Made by a program: the position numbers and the translations under genes
Shown here: positions 36,271 through 47,569 of the stretch, piece by piece
Numbering within the stretch: the stretch's first letter is position 1
Layout of the letters: each line of letters begins with the position of its first letter
From: Labia minor
Lineage: Eukaryota > Arthropoda > Insecta > Dermaptera > Spongiphoridae
Assembly: GCA_963082975.1 (NCBI GenBank)
Contig: OY720350.1
Span: 40,231,851-40,295,850 of the forward strand
Direction of reading: 5' to 3'
Length of the DNA stretch: 64,000 bases
The notes under the pieces: model-generated
Seen by the model: the letters and a program-made list of their open reading frames with translations, nothing else
What the model was told of the DNA's origin: nothing
Database searches by the model: none

Positions 36271-37933
36271 CTTTTTTTTATAATAAATTAAAACAGCAAA
36301 ATTTATTAAATAGAACGTCTAATTATTTGTATTACTAATAGGTAAATACTTTACACTATTTTGATTATATTCTTGGGTCAAGAGATTCAAAACAATCAAA
36401 TGAAGTGGAAGGGAATTGTCAATTCAAGCAATTCTATGTTTCAGTCCCCTGGGACATATTAGTGACGGGCTTAATTACAATTTTTATTAAAAATATTAGC
36501 TAATTTATATAATAATAATTCCATTAATTTTAAGTAAAAGAGATTTTAACCCTTGATATAAGTTTAGCATAAATTCTTTATAGAATATACCTACATATTA
36601 TCTATATATAATCATTATGAAAATTAGGATCAATAGCATGGTTGAAAATATTTTAATTTAAGAAAAATTATTAGCTCTTAGACTCCAAAAGTAGGAAATA
36701 ATCTTTTTTAAGAGACATTGAAACCATACTGGTAAGTTAAGTGTTACTTTCAGGTGAGTTTAAGAAAAATAAATAGAACGACCTACCACTATTATATAAA
36801 TATTAAATTCAGAAAAAATATATGAAATATAAAATTATTAATTGATATTAATAAATAATAATAATTAATGAAGTGTTAAATATTTACTTGTAAACGATTT
36901 CTCACTCGTCTTGATTCTTAATCGAGTGTATAAAGAAAACTAAAAGAAAATATAAAATATTTTTGTTAACTATATACCATATTTGATAAGATAAGAGTTT
37001 GGAGAATTAGTTTAATGGATTATCGACCTGAATCAAAATTTGCTATTATTAACTTATTATAAATATGTTTAAATATTATTATTTATATTGAATATTATCT
37101 AAAATAGCAATTTCTATGAAAAAATAAATTTATTAAATATATATATGTATTTGAAATCAGTCTATATAAATAATTTTTAAATTATAACAATACTTTCTTG
37201 ATTCAATTAAAATAAATAATATATATGGTGTTTAGAAATAAAAATAAAATTATTTAATTCAAATATATATATATATATATATATATTTTAAAATTATATC
37301 AAATTCCCATAAGTATTAATTATTTATATGTATATATCAAATATAATTGGTTTCGGACTATCAATCGGTTTGTCTTTATTCTGAAGATTTTATTATTATT
37401 GTTATTATATTGAAATAAAATTTAATTAATTATTTATTAGTTATTTTAATTAATTTTTAAATTTAATTTTAAAAAAATATAATTATATATGGGTATGAAC
37501 GTTTTTTGTTTTTTTTTAAGTAGATAATAGAATTCTCTTCTATAATTCTAACCCAAAAACAACTGCCAAGATGAGTTTATTTGCTAGTATATATATATTA
37601 ATTATCTTAAATAATTAAAAAGAATTAATGAAATAGTAATTTATTACTAAATCAAGAAGCAGAACATCAAGATTTATCGAGAATTAGAAAATAAGATAAT
37701 ATTAAAGAAAACATTCTTAAAAAAATTGAAAAAACGATGAAATTGAAATAATAACAATTAAAAACTATTACGAATACGATAAAAAAAACATTAATTAAAT
37801 AAATTAAAAGAATAATTAATACTTTTAACATGAGCGAATGTTATAACAATAATTAAATTTTAATTTAATATAACTATTAATAAATAATCTTAGGAATATA
37901 ACACATATTATAAACAATAATTATATACCATAT
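36271..37933. other. A+T-rich stretch without a gene
   Basis: A (TA)n run lies at 37264-37286, and the recurring motif GGGTATGAACGTTTTTTG near 37491. No coding frame or element ends are recognised. Confidence 0.4.
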
Positions 37934-39766
37934 ATCTATGCGCACGGCAGTGCGCCGGCCAAGTTCCAGCAAGCCGCGCGCATGCCGTAAGTATATTTAC
38001 ACGAATGGTTTGGAGTCACTTTTGACCCCCCTGTATCTCAGTGTCTATTGCAAGTACAAAGATAAAATTTTATCTACGTAGTCATATACTAGAACTAAAG
38101 CAGTATGCCAAATTTCATAGTTATAGCTTCAGTAGATCCTGAAATATGACCCTGTGAAAATAGCTTATTTTGGAACTGATTCACTGATTGGTCAACACAA
38201 TTCTTAGGGTATTTCCAATTGTCCTAGCGCTATGAAATTTGGCATACAGGTCGTGTGTTATAAGTAGGTTAACAAAAAATTATGAAATTTAAGAAATCGG
38301 TCAAGCTTGAGTTGTTATAATCGAATATCAATGCGATTTTAACGAATTCAAACGAATTCATTGGTTTTGTCAGAAACTAATCAAGCTAGGACTTCGAAAT
38401 TTGGTACACCGATATTATTTACAGTTTGTAGATTTCTTTTAAAATTTCGTCAAAATCGGTTAACCGGAAGTGGTACTTTACCTACACTGGTTGCGTTTAC
38501 CTTTCAAGTAAGGCACCAGTTTGCTTCGAGATATTTGCTTCATATTTTGTATATAGATTTAAAAATATGAAAAAAATTAAGATACCAAATTTCATCATGA
38601 TCTGACTACCGGAAGTGACATTTTACCTATACAAGTAGCGTTAGGTGTAAATTATAAATATATATAATAGTGTTAAACCATTTTACTTTATAATTTAAAT
38701 TAATGTTTGTTTATTTTTATTGTTATAACTTAACAGTTTCTATATAATTTTCAATTAATATTAATAGTTTTAATTATTTATTATTCAATACAAGTTGGAA
38801 ATTCAGAACTATAAAATAAAAGAACAAATAAAATTATTATATTTAATATATAAACAAATATAATTTTAATTTAAAAAAATTTGCAATTTTTTTAAACACA
38901 AAATTACTTCAAAGGCTAATAATGGACGCGGGCGCGGCACAAAAAGCAAAAAATAGAAAGCTTTCTTAAAAAAAAATATTGAAATCTAATCAAAAACATA
39001 CCTGTTAAAAAGGGGGCCAAGTTCCTATCGGCTATTTGTTTGCCTAAAAAAGGGTTCAAATCCATCCTAATGCCAAGTTTAGATGCACTTCAAAATCATT
39101 CATAATCATTTTTATCAACAGCCTGATCCACTGGTAAACATTTGGCATTCCAAAGAATCGCCACCACACCCAGTCCTCCGCCTCCTGCATCCAGGCACGC
39201 CACTTTATTCACGTCAACGGTCCATCTGGCCGAAATTCACTTTACCATACACCCAACTTAAAATATGGTATAGTTGTTAAAATACGTAGGTACATGGTTT
39301 AAAATATCTAAAATTATAATACTTAGAAATTTGAACTTGGCAGGTTTTCGTACTGTACGTAACACTAGATTAATTGTATAATTATATTTATTATTTAAAT
39401 ATATAAATTAACCTGCTAATTCTAAGTATTAAAATTGTAGATATTTTAAACCAAGTACCTACGTATTTTAACAACTATACCATATTTTAAGTTAGGTATA
39501 TGGTAAAGTGAATTTTTCGGCCAGATGAACCGTTGACGTGAATAAAGTGGCGTGCCTGGATGCAGGAGGCGGAGGACTGGGTGTGGTGGCGATTCTTTGG
39601 AATGCCAAATGTTTACCAGTGGATCAGGCTGTTGATAAAAATGATTATGAATGATTTTGAAGTGCATCTAAACTTGGCATTAGGATGGATTTGAACCCTT
39701 TTTTAGGCAAACAAATAGCCGATAGGAACTTGGCCCCCTTTTTAACAGGTATGTTTTTGATTAGAT
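37934..39766 (-). mobile_element. H5 Helentron-like element, copy 1
   Basis: About 1.83 kb shared with 56366-58075, bounded by ATCTATGCGCAC on the left and TTTTTGATTAGAT on the right. Read on the minus strand it ends with the subterminal repeat GGAACTTGGCC, immediately followed by the hairpin GCGCAC-TGCC-GTGCGC and a few terminal bases. The inverse GGCCAAGTTCC lies near the other end. This is the arrangement seen in H1-H3. It contains an H2-like block at about 38361-38640 (CGAAATTTGGTACACCGATA, GGTTAACCGGAAGTGG) and a large foldback at 38985-39766. The 65- to 73-codon frames in the foldback arms mirror each other and have no known domain. Confidence 0.7.
38985..39766. repeat. Long foldback inside H5 copy 1
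   Basis: Arms of about 270-290 bp, starting TCTAATCAAAAACATACCTG and containing GGGTTCAAATCCATCC and CCTGCATCCAGGCACGCC, are inverted around a roughly 220-bp centre near 39280-39440. The arms are nearly identical, and a transcript would form a long hairpin. The copy in H5-2 (57422-58075) has a shorter centre. Confidence 0.85.
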
Positions 39767-39767
39767 T

Positions 39768-40330
39768 ATATAATACCGGGACCCCGACCCTCGGCTCGGT
39801 AATTAAGTTAAAAAAAAAATTCATTATTATTGGGTTTGGCTGGTAATATTAATACTTGAGACACCGAGCTGATATACAATTCTTTAATTATTTATTACAA
39901 TTATTAAATGTTGCATCATTGCATCAATATTTTTTTTTATTGGAAGAATGATAAATATATATCGTAATTTATAATTATAAAATATTATTAAAATATATAT
40001 TTTTAATTTTATTTCGAAATTAAATAAAAAATTTTAAAATATTTTAAATATAAAAAAAAATATTAATACAATATCCTTTAAAAAAAGGCGGGAGTCAAAT
40101 TTCAATATGGATGTCATTTGTAACGTCATCCTTATATAAATTTAAATTAAGAAAAAACTAATGAAGATGTATTTTTCCTGAGATGGGATCAATAAAACTC
40201 AATTTTTCTTTATAAATACTATATCTAGTGTGAATTTCAAAAAAATCGTTAGAGCGGTTTTTGAGAACCCATGGCTATATATATATATACAAACAATTTT
40301 AGCTAGCATAATAAGATAAGAAATAAGATA
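39768..40330 (-). repeat. Dispersed repeat H4, copy 2
   Basis: Inverted relative to 7626-8336. Starts TACCGGGACCCCGACCCTCG and ends in the AGATAAGAAATAAGATAAG run. It is about 150 bp shorter than copy 1, mainly in the A/T-rich part. It abuts the right end of the H5 element, so one of the two may have used the other as a target. Confidence 0.65.
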
Positions 40331-42260
40331 AGATTTATGTATATTAATGTTTTAGTTTGTTTAGAAAACGAACACAAAAGTATTTTTTGTTTTAAATCAC
40401 ATAGTATTAGAGTGTTTTGGAGCTGAAAAATTAATTACACGAGATTAATACTTATGACTAATTCATTTTAATTGTTTTTAATTAATTAAAGTAATTAATC
40501 AAGAGGTATAAATAAATGTAAATGAATATCAATTGGTTTTTAATCTGTATATATATAGTATAGCGTAACGATTACTACTCTTGGTAAATATAAATATTAT
40601 TAATTTGCCTTATCATAAACCAACAATTTAACTTATTTAATGATTGAAACGATTAATTAAATAATTGTAAAATTAATTAATTTAAGAGATTGCTTAAAAC
40701 ACAAATTCTATACCAAACTAAAGCTAAAGAGTAGTAATAATATGAATAAAATCGAAAAATTAAACAAATATCTTTCCATATTTATTCAATATTTTTTTTT
40801 AAGTATCCAATGATTACTTGATATACCAGGTGTTATAATTACAAAAATTAAAAATTAAAAATATTTATGGTTTATGTTTTGTTTTAATAAAACTAATTTA
40901 ATCGAAACAACAACAATTTATTCGTAGACATATTCATGAGAGTTAATTTTCAAAACGCATAACTTTATTCAGTTGATGAAGTTTTCCAAGGTTCATTCAT
41001 AAAACCATTAAAAAGATAAAAATGAAGAAATGGAAATTCAAAATTATTAAAGAAAAGAAATTAACATTTTTATTTCACTAATAATTCATTTAAAAAAAAC
41101 AACAACAAATATTTGTCATGTAGTAATTAATAATATAATTTAAGAAAAATTAAAAATATATCAAAATTTAATTATTTTTATCACTTATAATATATATATT
41201 GATTGAATAATAATAATATTTGTGTTGATTAATTAATTAATTTAAGAGATTGCTTAAAATACAAATTCTATACCAAACTAAAACTAAAGAGTAGTAATAT
41301 GAATAAAATCGAAAAATTAAATAAATATCTTTCCATCCAAATATTTATTTGATGAATTTATTGAAAATTAAAATATAATTAATTTTTAGGTAAAATAATA
41401 TATATAAACATCTTCTTTTTAAAATATTCTATCATTAAATAATGATAATAGAGTGGAGATAAATACATAAGGGGGTGCGTGAGCGAGGGTTGTACTTTGA
41501 CCTTGACATATCTATAGCATTTAAACCTGCAAATCTTCGCTATCTATGCCATTTTTCCTTCGTCAATGACCTATTTCTGAATCAAGGTCTAAAATCAAAT
41601 TATCATTATTATACTTTTAATCTAAAAATGAGTGTTTGGAAATAAAATAATAAAAAAAAAGTTTGTTTTTTTTTTTCATTTTAATGATTTTTTATTTTAC
41701 ACTGTCATCCCTTATTTTTTTAACACTTTTATTAAATATTTAAACCCTATAGGTCTGCATAAGCTTTGTATGATTTGAATGATAAATATTAGAAATATCT
41801 ATAAAAAATAGATTATTGTTTTTTTTTATCTATATATTTATTTGGTATATACATATTTATTTTGATTTTTGTTTTTGAATATCTGATGTAATTTTTAAGA
41901 TAAATTATTGTACATTTTTTTGTATTCTTTAAAGATGAAATGTTCTTATTTATAAAATAGTGGAACATTAAAGAAACATTGACCTATAAAAGGGAAATTA
42001 TTATTATATTTCCATTATAGAAAAGTCGTGATGAGATGAATTATTCAGAGATTAATATTGAATGTCAAAAAGATTGGTCCGTTCGTTTTTTTTTTTTTTA
42101 TGAATGTTTTTGATTGTTTTTCAATTCTCAATTGGATGGATATTCCTATTGCAAAGTTCATTTTTGAATCCATTCGGTAAGGATAAAAGGGATGGTGGGT
42201 TATTTGTTTATATAAACAATCCCCCAACTTTAATCGTGTCCCTTGCTTTGATCAATCCCT
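40331..42260. other. A+T-rich stretch with a local direct repeat
   Basis: The only repeat is the direct pair described at 40678-41346. At 41480-41600 composition becomes more balanced and includes the nuclear-receptor-type half-site TGACCTTGA (41499-41507). No coding frame is supported. Confidence 0.4.
40678..41346 (+). repeat. Pair of direct repeats of about 110 bp
   Basis: Bases 40678-40789 and 41238-41346 share AATTTAAGAGATTGCTTAAA, TACCAAACTAAA and AATATCTTTCCAT with few changes, separated by about 450 bp. The intervening DNA is A/T-rich without open frames. A local duplication is the simplest reading; an LTR pair is unlikely at this size. Confidence 0.7.
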
Positions 42261-42581
42261 GGTTATGAATGCATGTGAATTACGATGTTTATCGAGAACG
42301 TAACATCGGTCGATTGGTTTTTACGGACAATCACGGATACGGCATTGATATTTTAATAATCATGTTGCATGTGTTGTTGCAGTCCTGGGATCGATGCCCT
42401 GGTGGGTTCATTTCACCTGTCTCACTTTCTGATGATCATTATCGTTTAAGGGGATGAGAACCTGACTTTTGAAAATTTCCAAATCGGCTAAAGAGCCGCT
42501 GCAGCAATTTTCCACTGCATGAATCAATACTGTCTTTGGGCCACTGGCTCCGGTTGAGTCTGGATGAGTGGGTCAACTCAC
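42261..42581. other. Sequence 3' of the 42.6-kb exon (minus sense)
   Basis: Near-balanced composition without repeats. If the minus-strand gene model holds, this is the first part of a long intron. Plus-strand frames here are short and lack support. Confidence 0.35.
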
Positions 42582-42688
42582 TTGTCGATGTTGGTGCGGG
42601 CGCGGTCCCGAGCGAAATCCGCGGGTCTCGACGCCAGAGTGCGTGCCAGTTGCTCCAGCTGCAGGCGTTCCTCCCCTTTACCGGTGCC
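42582..42688 (-). CDS. Internal exon of the same unidentified gene (tentative)
   Basis: A 107-nt minus-strand segment reads 35 codons plus two bases. It includes GKGEERLQLEQLARTLASR and ends ARTNID, and is followed directly by the donor GTGAGT. The upstream boundary is fixed by TAG, which is both an in-frame stop and a possible splice-acceptor AG; its pyrimidine tract is poor. The two leftover bases (AA) plus the first base (G) of the exon at 11439-11739 make a lysine codon, so the two fit in phase. The peptide is charged and likely helical. It is much richer in GC than its surroundings. Alternative plus-strand frames across the patch give Ser/Arg-rich strings and look like shadows. The family is not recognised. 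Confidence 0.45.
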
Positions 42689-43250
42689 CTACACCAACCA
42701 CCACGAGCCACCAGTAAGTAGGAAGGGTGGCAGCCCGGAAAGTACTGGCTCTGCCGCGTCGGGACGACTGCCTTTTAACGAGGACGCGGCTTGCGCGCGC
42801 GCAACCCTCTCCGCTGGCATTGCACCTACCCCTCAATCACACGCACACATGCCCGTCAAAGCGCAACGCCATCACCTGGCGTCAAATTAAAATATTTAGA
42901 AACGCTCTTCTCACTCCTCCCTCATTCAAACTCCAACTCCATTTCCCCACCTCTTCTCTTTCCCATCACGCACTGTATCGGGGGGGAGAGGCAGGAGACC
43001 AATTAAGCGGTATCCAATCGAGGAGGATTATTTGAAAATTCAAGTTCACTTATTGATAAAACGAACTTAAAAACCAACATTTCGAAATCCATACGAAGAT
43101 ATTTGATTTTCAATACTTAAATATGATATATACCAATATATTTATGTTTATTGTTTAACTTGAAATTAACGATTAAATATTTAAATAAACTAAAAATTTC
43201 GAAACGTTTGTGATTATTTTAATTCATTTTATAGTTTTTTTTTTACTTTT
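42689..43250. other. GC-rich patch upstream of the exon, then A+T-rich DNA
   Basis: Bases 42689-42900 are CpG-rich (GCGCGCGCAAC, GCCGCGTCGGGACG), unlike nearly all of the window. Together with the exon this could mark a promoter or 5' region of the minus-strand gene. A pyrimidine-rich segment (42900-42965) follows. No TATA or start context is clear. Confidence 0.35.
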
Positions 43251-43525
43251 GCGATCATTAAAATTTTCGATGTCGAGATTTTGATGTTTTTATACGTTTT
43301 GAAGGTCCCTGAGTCATTTTCACTAAGGCTGAGAAAAATGTCTGTGTGTGTCTCTCTCTCTCTCTGTGTGTGTGTGTATAGACAAGATTACGCAAAAACG
43401 GTTTGAGCTAGAATAATGAAATTTGTATACAGGCATTATTCAAAATTCGAAGTTTTCTATCAAATTTTGAGAAATGAAGCTCACCCGGAAGAGGACCATT
43501 ACCTACCACGTTTTCATTCTCTTTC
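43251..43525 (+). mobile_element. H1 Helentron-like repeat, both ends truncated
   Basis: Runs from GCGATCATTAAAATTTTCGA through a CT/GT microsatellite (43340-43380) to CCGGAAGAGGACCATTACC. The subterminal repeats and terminal hairpin are missing. Confidence 0.75.
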
Positions 43526-43872
43526 CCAGACACTTAGAGTACATTTACATATACATTTAATACATATACATTTAAATAATAAAAGATTAGCTCTTAATTT
43601 ATCAATTTTATTGCATAATAAAAAAAAATTGTCAGTTTGTGTTTAATAAAATTAAAAAATATAAAAATAAAAATTACAAAAATTTACCTTGATGTTTCAT
43701 ATAAATAAATAAAACACAATGCGCCCAAAGTTTTTAGTTGAATATGAAGCAATTCGTTCATAACCTTTGTCAGGATTATAGAATAATTATTTTATTCTTT
43801 AAAGTCCATAAGAAAAACGTTATTTTTTATAAAGTTTTTTTATATTTATATTATTATGCGAAATAATGCTTG
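43526..43872. other. A+T-rich stretch without a gene
   Basis: Nothing is recognised apart from the ACATATACATTTA tandem near 43546-43576. Confidence 0.35.
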
Positions 43873-43990
43873 CCCCTACATTCATTGGCCCCGAGGCCAA
43901 GGACTGAAAAGAGTAGGGCTCGAGACAGGAAAATTTGCTTGCCTTTAATTAGAATGTTATTAGAGCGCAAGAAGCTATTTTTATTAAAAA

Positions 43991-45965
43991 CTAGCTGCTC
44001 AGAGCTCCTTCGTCGCTCCTCACATCTAGACGGGGGCTCCGCCCCCTGTACCCCCGAGTGGTACATAGTATTTGGTTGAAAGTAGTAAAAGGTTTTCATC
44101 CATTTTGTTTCAAACAATGTATAACATAAAACATTCATTTCTTATTGTGTGATTATTTAAAATATATTTTAATTTATTTAGTAAATTAATTATATATATT
44201 ATTATTGAATATGTTATATCTACTCGAAAGTTCATGGCAGCTACAACCACATTTCTCCAAGTGTCCCGGGTGACCTCATCTTTCTTTGGCCAATAAATGC
44301 TGGAAAGAATAATCTGAATCTACTCTCATCTCCCAGGGTCATAGACCATGCGTGGCTCAACGGTACTCGAAAGTTCTTGGCAGCTACAACCACATTTCTC
44401 CAAGTGTCCTTATCCTGAGCCTCTGTTCCATCTCTCTTACGTCATTCCCTCATCTTTCTTTGGCCCATAAATGCTGGGGAGAATCCTATTCTCAAATACT
44501 CTGAATCCACTCTCATCTCCTAAGATCATAGACCATGTCTCACACTCATATAATACAACAGACAAAATAATTGTTTTATATATTTTAATTTTCATTCCCT
44601 TTTATAATAATTTTGATGTGAGATAAGCCTCTTTACTGCATGATAACAGGCGATTCCCGATTGCAACTTCGATTTAAATTCTTCTCAAATATTATTATCC
44701 TTCGTGATTACATTCAATTTTTCTACATATTCAAATTCTACATTTTGTATGTTAATACTGCTCCTGTTTGTTTCTAAATATATTTATTTATCATTATTAA
44801 TTTCAAACCTCATCTCTTTTCCTACCTCGATTAATTTTTCCTCGCTATCTGTAATTGCAATTGCTATTATATTTAAGTCGTCTGGGTCACCTAATATTTT
44901 ACAATTGATTTCCGCACTTACTCTTTCTTTACTACCTTCAAGATAAATTTTAAGATCAAAATTTGAAAAAGTTTATCCGGATCTATTGAGTCATGCGTAG
45001 GTTTTACTAAAGTCTACAAATAATTAGTGAACAGAATTATTGAATTCGCGGTTTTTTTAATATCTGTCATAATGAAAATATCTTAATTAATGTTGATCGA
45101 TTTGGCATGAACCCGCAATGATATCGTCTAATATTTCCTCCGCCTATAGTTTATAAGTATTGTATATGTTATAATAGAGATAGAGTATAATATTTCTTGA
45201 TCATTTCATTTTGATATTTTAATTTCATTGCTTGATTTTTATTGAATATTTTTAATTATAATAAAATTTGAGAAAATGCAAAGTTAGAGACTTGAGACAA
45301 TTTATAAAAATTAATTTATAAAAATTAACGGTATAAAAGTATTGATAAAACTAAAGATAAATTAACAATATATACATTCATTAATAGTATTAATTTAAAT
45401 TAATGGATTTATTTGATTTTTTATTATTAAGTTCATTTATTAATTTTTTTAGATCATAGTTAATTACCTCCCTTAAAATTAAAGAAGTACCTATTCAAAT
45501 ATGGAAAGAATAAATACAAAATAATTTAAGTTAAATATGATTTAAATATTTTATTATATTAATTAAAATGAGAACTTTTAGAATAAATTATTTAATTGAA
45601 ATGATATTTGAATATTAGAATTTAAAATAAAAAGTTAAATATCATAATAATTCTTTGATTGCTAGTTATATACATTGTGTAAAATGAGTCCGCCAGTCAG
45701 TGGGCCACGCCTGGCTCTTGAATGAACAACACGGATAACTATATAAACTTTAAAAAATTAAATTCTGCGGTTATTGATTAGAATTAGATATTAATAAAAT
45801 CTATAGCCTATGTTACCATAGAGATATATAAGAATATTGTGATGTAATTTCATAGAAATCGTTTCTTATTTTTTGATGTTCATAATTCTAAATTACCGGT
45901 AAAGTGTCGGTTAAGTAGGAAATTTCTTTTTTGTTTGTTTCTATGACAGCAAAAAAGTAAACAAA

Positions 45966-45996
<31 letters not shown>

Positions 45997-46022
45997 CAAA
46001 CACTCTCCTTTATATATATAGA
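43991..46022 (-). mobile_element. Helitron, family 2, copy B, carrying a LINE tail
   Basis: On the minus strand it starts TCTATATATATAAAGGAGAG and ends CTAG, between A and T. The 3' hairpin has decayed (GAGCGACGAAGGAGCTC). It shares most of its interior with copy A, including the LINE tail, but lacks about 1.3 kb of A's middle. A (CATA)n run at 45968-46000 stands near the 5' end where A and C carry (GACA)n. No Rep or helicase is encoded. Confidence 0.82.
44222..44935 (-). pseudogene. LINE ORF2 C-terminal relic inside Helitron B
   Basis: Same relic as at 29612-30345 in minus sense, with a local rearrangement. The AAGTTCATGGCAGCTACAAC segment and the TCATCTTTCTTTGGCCAATA segment occur twice (44225-44355 and 44368-44530), so part of the tail is duplicated. 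The frame is broken in several places. Confidence 0.65.
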
Positions 46023-46497
46023 TAGTAAAAATCACCGTTATTGGCACCTGGGCCAATCACTGAACCTCCAGTCTTTTCTGCATATAGTTATTGGCCCCAG
46101 TCAAATTATTGTTAACAATAACATTATATTTTAAATAATCAATCATTTCATAGAGCTATTTAGTTTCTTAGAACAGGAAATAGCGATAATCATAGCAATA
46201 AGTGACTTTTAAACAACAAATTTAAACTATACTTAAGCTTACCCGCCTGCAAATTTTTGCAAGTGCAAACACACGTTGTTGATAAAAATTCACTCTGCGC
46301 CTAAACAATTGTGGGTATCCGTGAACAGCATTGACAGCATAAGAATAATTAATAGCGCAATTTTTACAATATTTTTTTTTGGTCGATTCACTTATTATTT
46401 GTGTTTTAGTGATAGGGGGCCAATGACTGGCTCGCGGCCAATGATTGTATGCTTTACTCTAATTAAATATTGTATCTATAATTATTATATGTAGGGG

Positions 46498-47569
46498 TTT
46501 TGACTCCTCCCACACTTTCAGCGATTAATATTTTTTTATATTTTTTTTTTAATTATAAAAAAAAATTAGAACAAATATTTTATTTATTTTAATAAAACAA
46601 AAAAAAAAAAATAAAAACAAAATCATTATCAAAATAATTAATATGCAAATTTCCAAATATATATTATAACATTTAATAGAATATGCTAAATATTTTTAAT
46701 AAATATATTGATGTATATATTGTATTATATATGTATATGCAAGACATAATGAATTCATTGTTGATAAATATTTTTTTAAAAAATTATAATTTCCAATAAT
46801 TCTTTATACAAATAATTCTTGTAAATTTATAATGATGAATTTTGAAGTTAATCGTGAAAATAAATTCAAAAACACAATAAATTAATAGGTATTATTTTCC
46901 TTCGAATTTTATTCTATATATACCAATATACTTATATATTATACAATTATCGTGATATTTTCAAATGATAGTGTCGAATTTTTTATTTTTATTTAATAGA
47001 GCTTTTCTGATTTTAATCAGTTTCAGTGCAAAAGGATTAATTTTCAAATGTTATTTCCAAATTAGACCGAATATGTCAATATTTGTAAGGTATTAATGTG
47101 TTATATAGGATTCAGTCACGCATTATAAGTGTATGTGAGAGAGAGAGAGAGAAAGAGAGATGGGGGTTATGAGAGGGTTGGACATGGAAAGTTTGGAGAC
47201 GACGACCAAATGGTCGCGTGTGCCAAGGGTAAAAGGAAACGTTCAAGTGTTTCTATAATTATCTAATACAATTAAATAAGAGAGAAAAATATTAAAACAT
47301 TCTATATTCTATTTAATGGCTATTAGAGAGATTGGAGGGAGATTATGGGTGGATGTCATTTGATTGATAATTACAGGTTCAAATCATTTCACTCTCGTAT
47401 GAAACTTTCAATGTTTAAAATAGGTAGAACCGAGGGATAATTATAATTTAGACATTGACAACCCTTCAAAACAATAATTAATTATTAGTGAATACATCAT
47501 CATGTTGCTAACTGTCGCTAACTTTTCGATTTAAGATAAATATTTAGTATAAATGAAATAAATATTTTT
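46498..47569. other. A+T-rich stretch without a supported gene
   Basis: A GC-richer patch at 47160-47250 includes GAGACGACGACCAAATGG and a preceding GA-rich run. A short plus-strand frame from ATG at 47186 meets GTAAAA after 15 codons, too weak to call. The rest is A/T-rich. Confidence 0.35.

Larger units (their letters stand above)
43873..46497. repeat. Older repeat element split by Helitron B
   Basis: The outer ends read CCCCTACATTCATTGGCCCC (left) and TATGTAGGGG (right), an 8-bp inverted match. Inverted CATTGGCC and ACTGGCTCGCGGCC motifs occur on both sides. Removing 43991-46022 leaves about 590 bp. No target duplication is evident, so the class is unknown. A 72-codon frame at 46276-46494 has no recognisable domain. 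Confidence 0.45.

Noticed and set aside
39053..39068. GGTTCAAATCC resembling a Pol III B box, suggesting a tRNA or SINE
   Set aside because: The flanking bases do not form a T-arm and no A box is suitably placed. It is part of the H5 foldback arm, so its mirror image appears too.
39083..39667. Mirror-image 65-73 codon frames (also 57516-57976)
   Set aside because: They arise from the inverted arms of H5, have no domain, and the same DNA is read on both strands.
42439..43035. Several overlapping frames of 60-108 codons on both strands of the GC-rich patch
   Set aside because: GC-rich DNA has few stops. Only the minus-strand frame bounded by a donor and phased with the other exon was kept; the rest are shadows.
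47186..47232. Possible first exon from ATG with a GTAAAA donor
   Set aside because: Fifteen codons with a weak donor and no promoter evidence.
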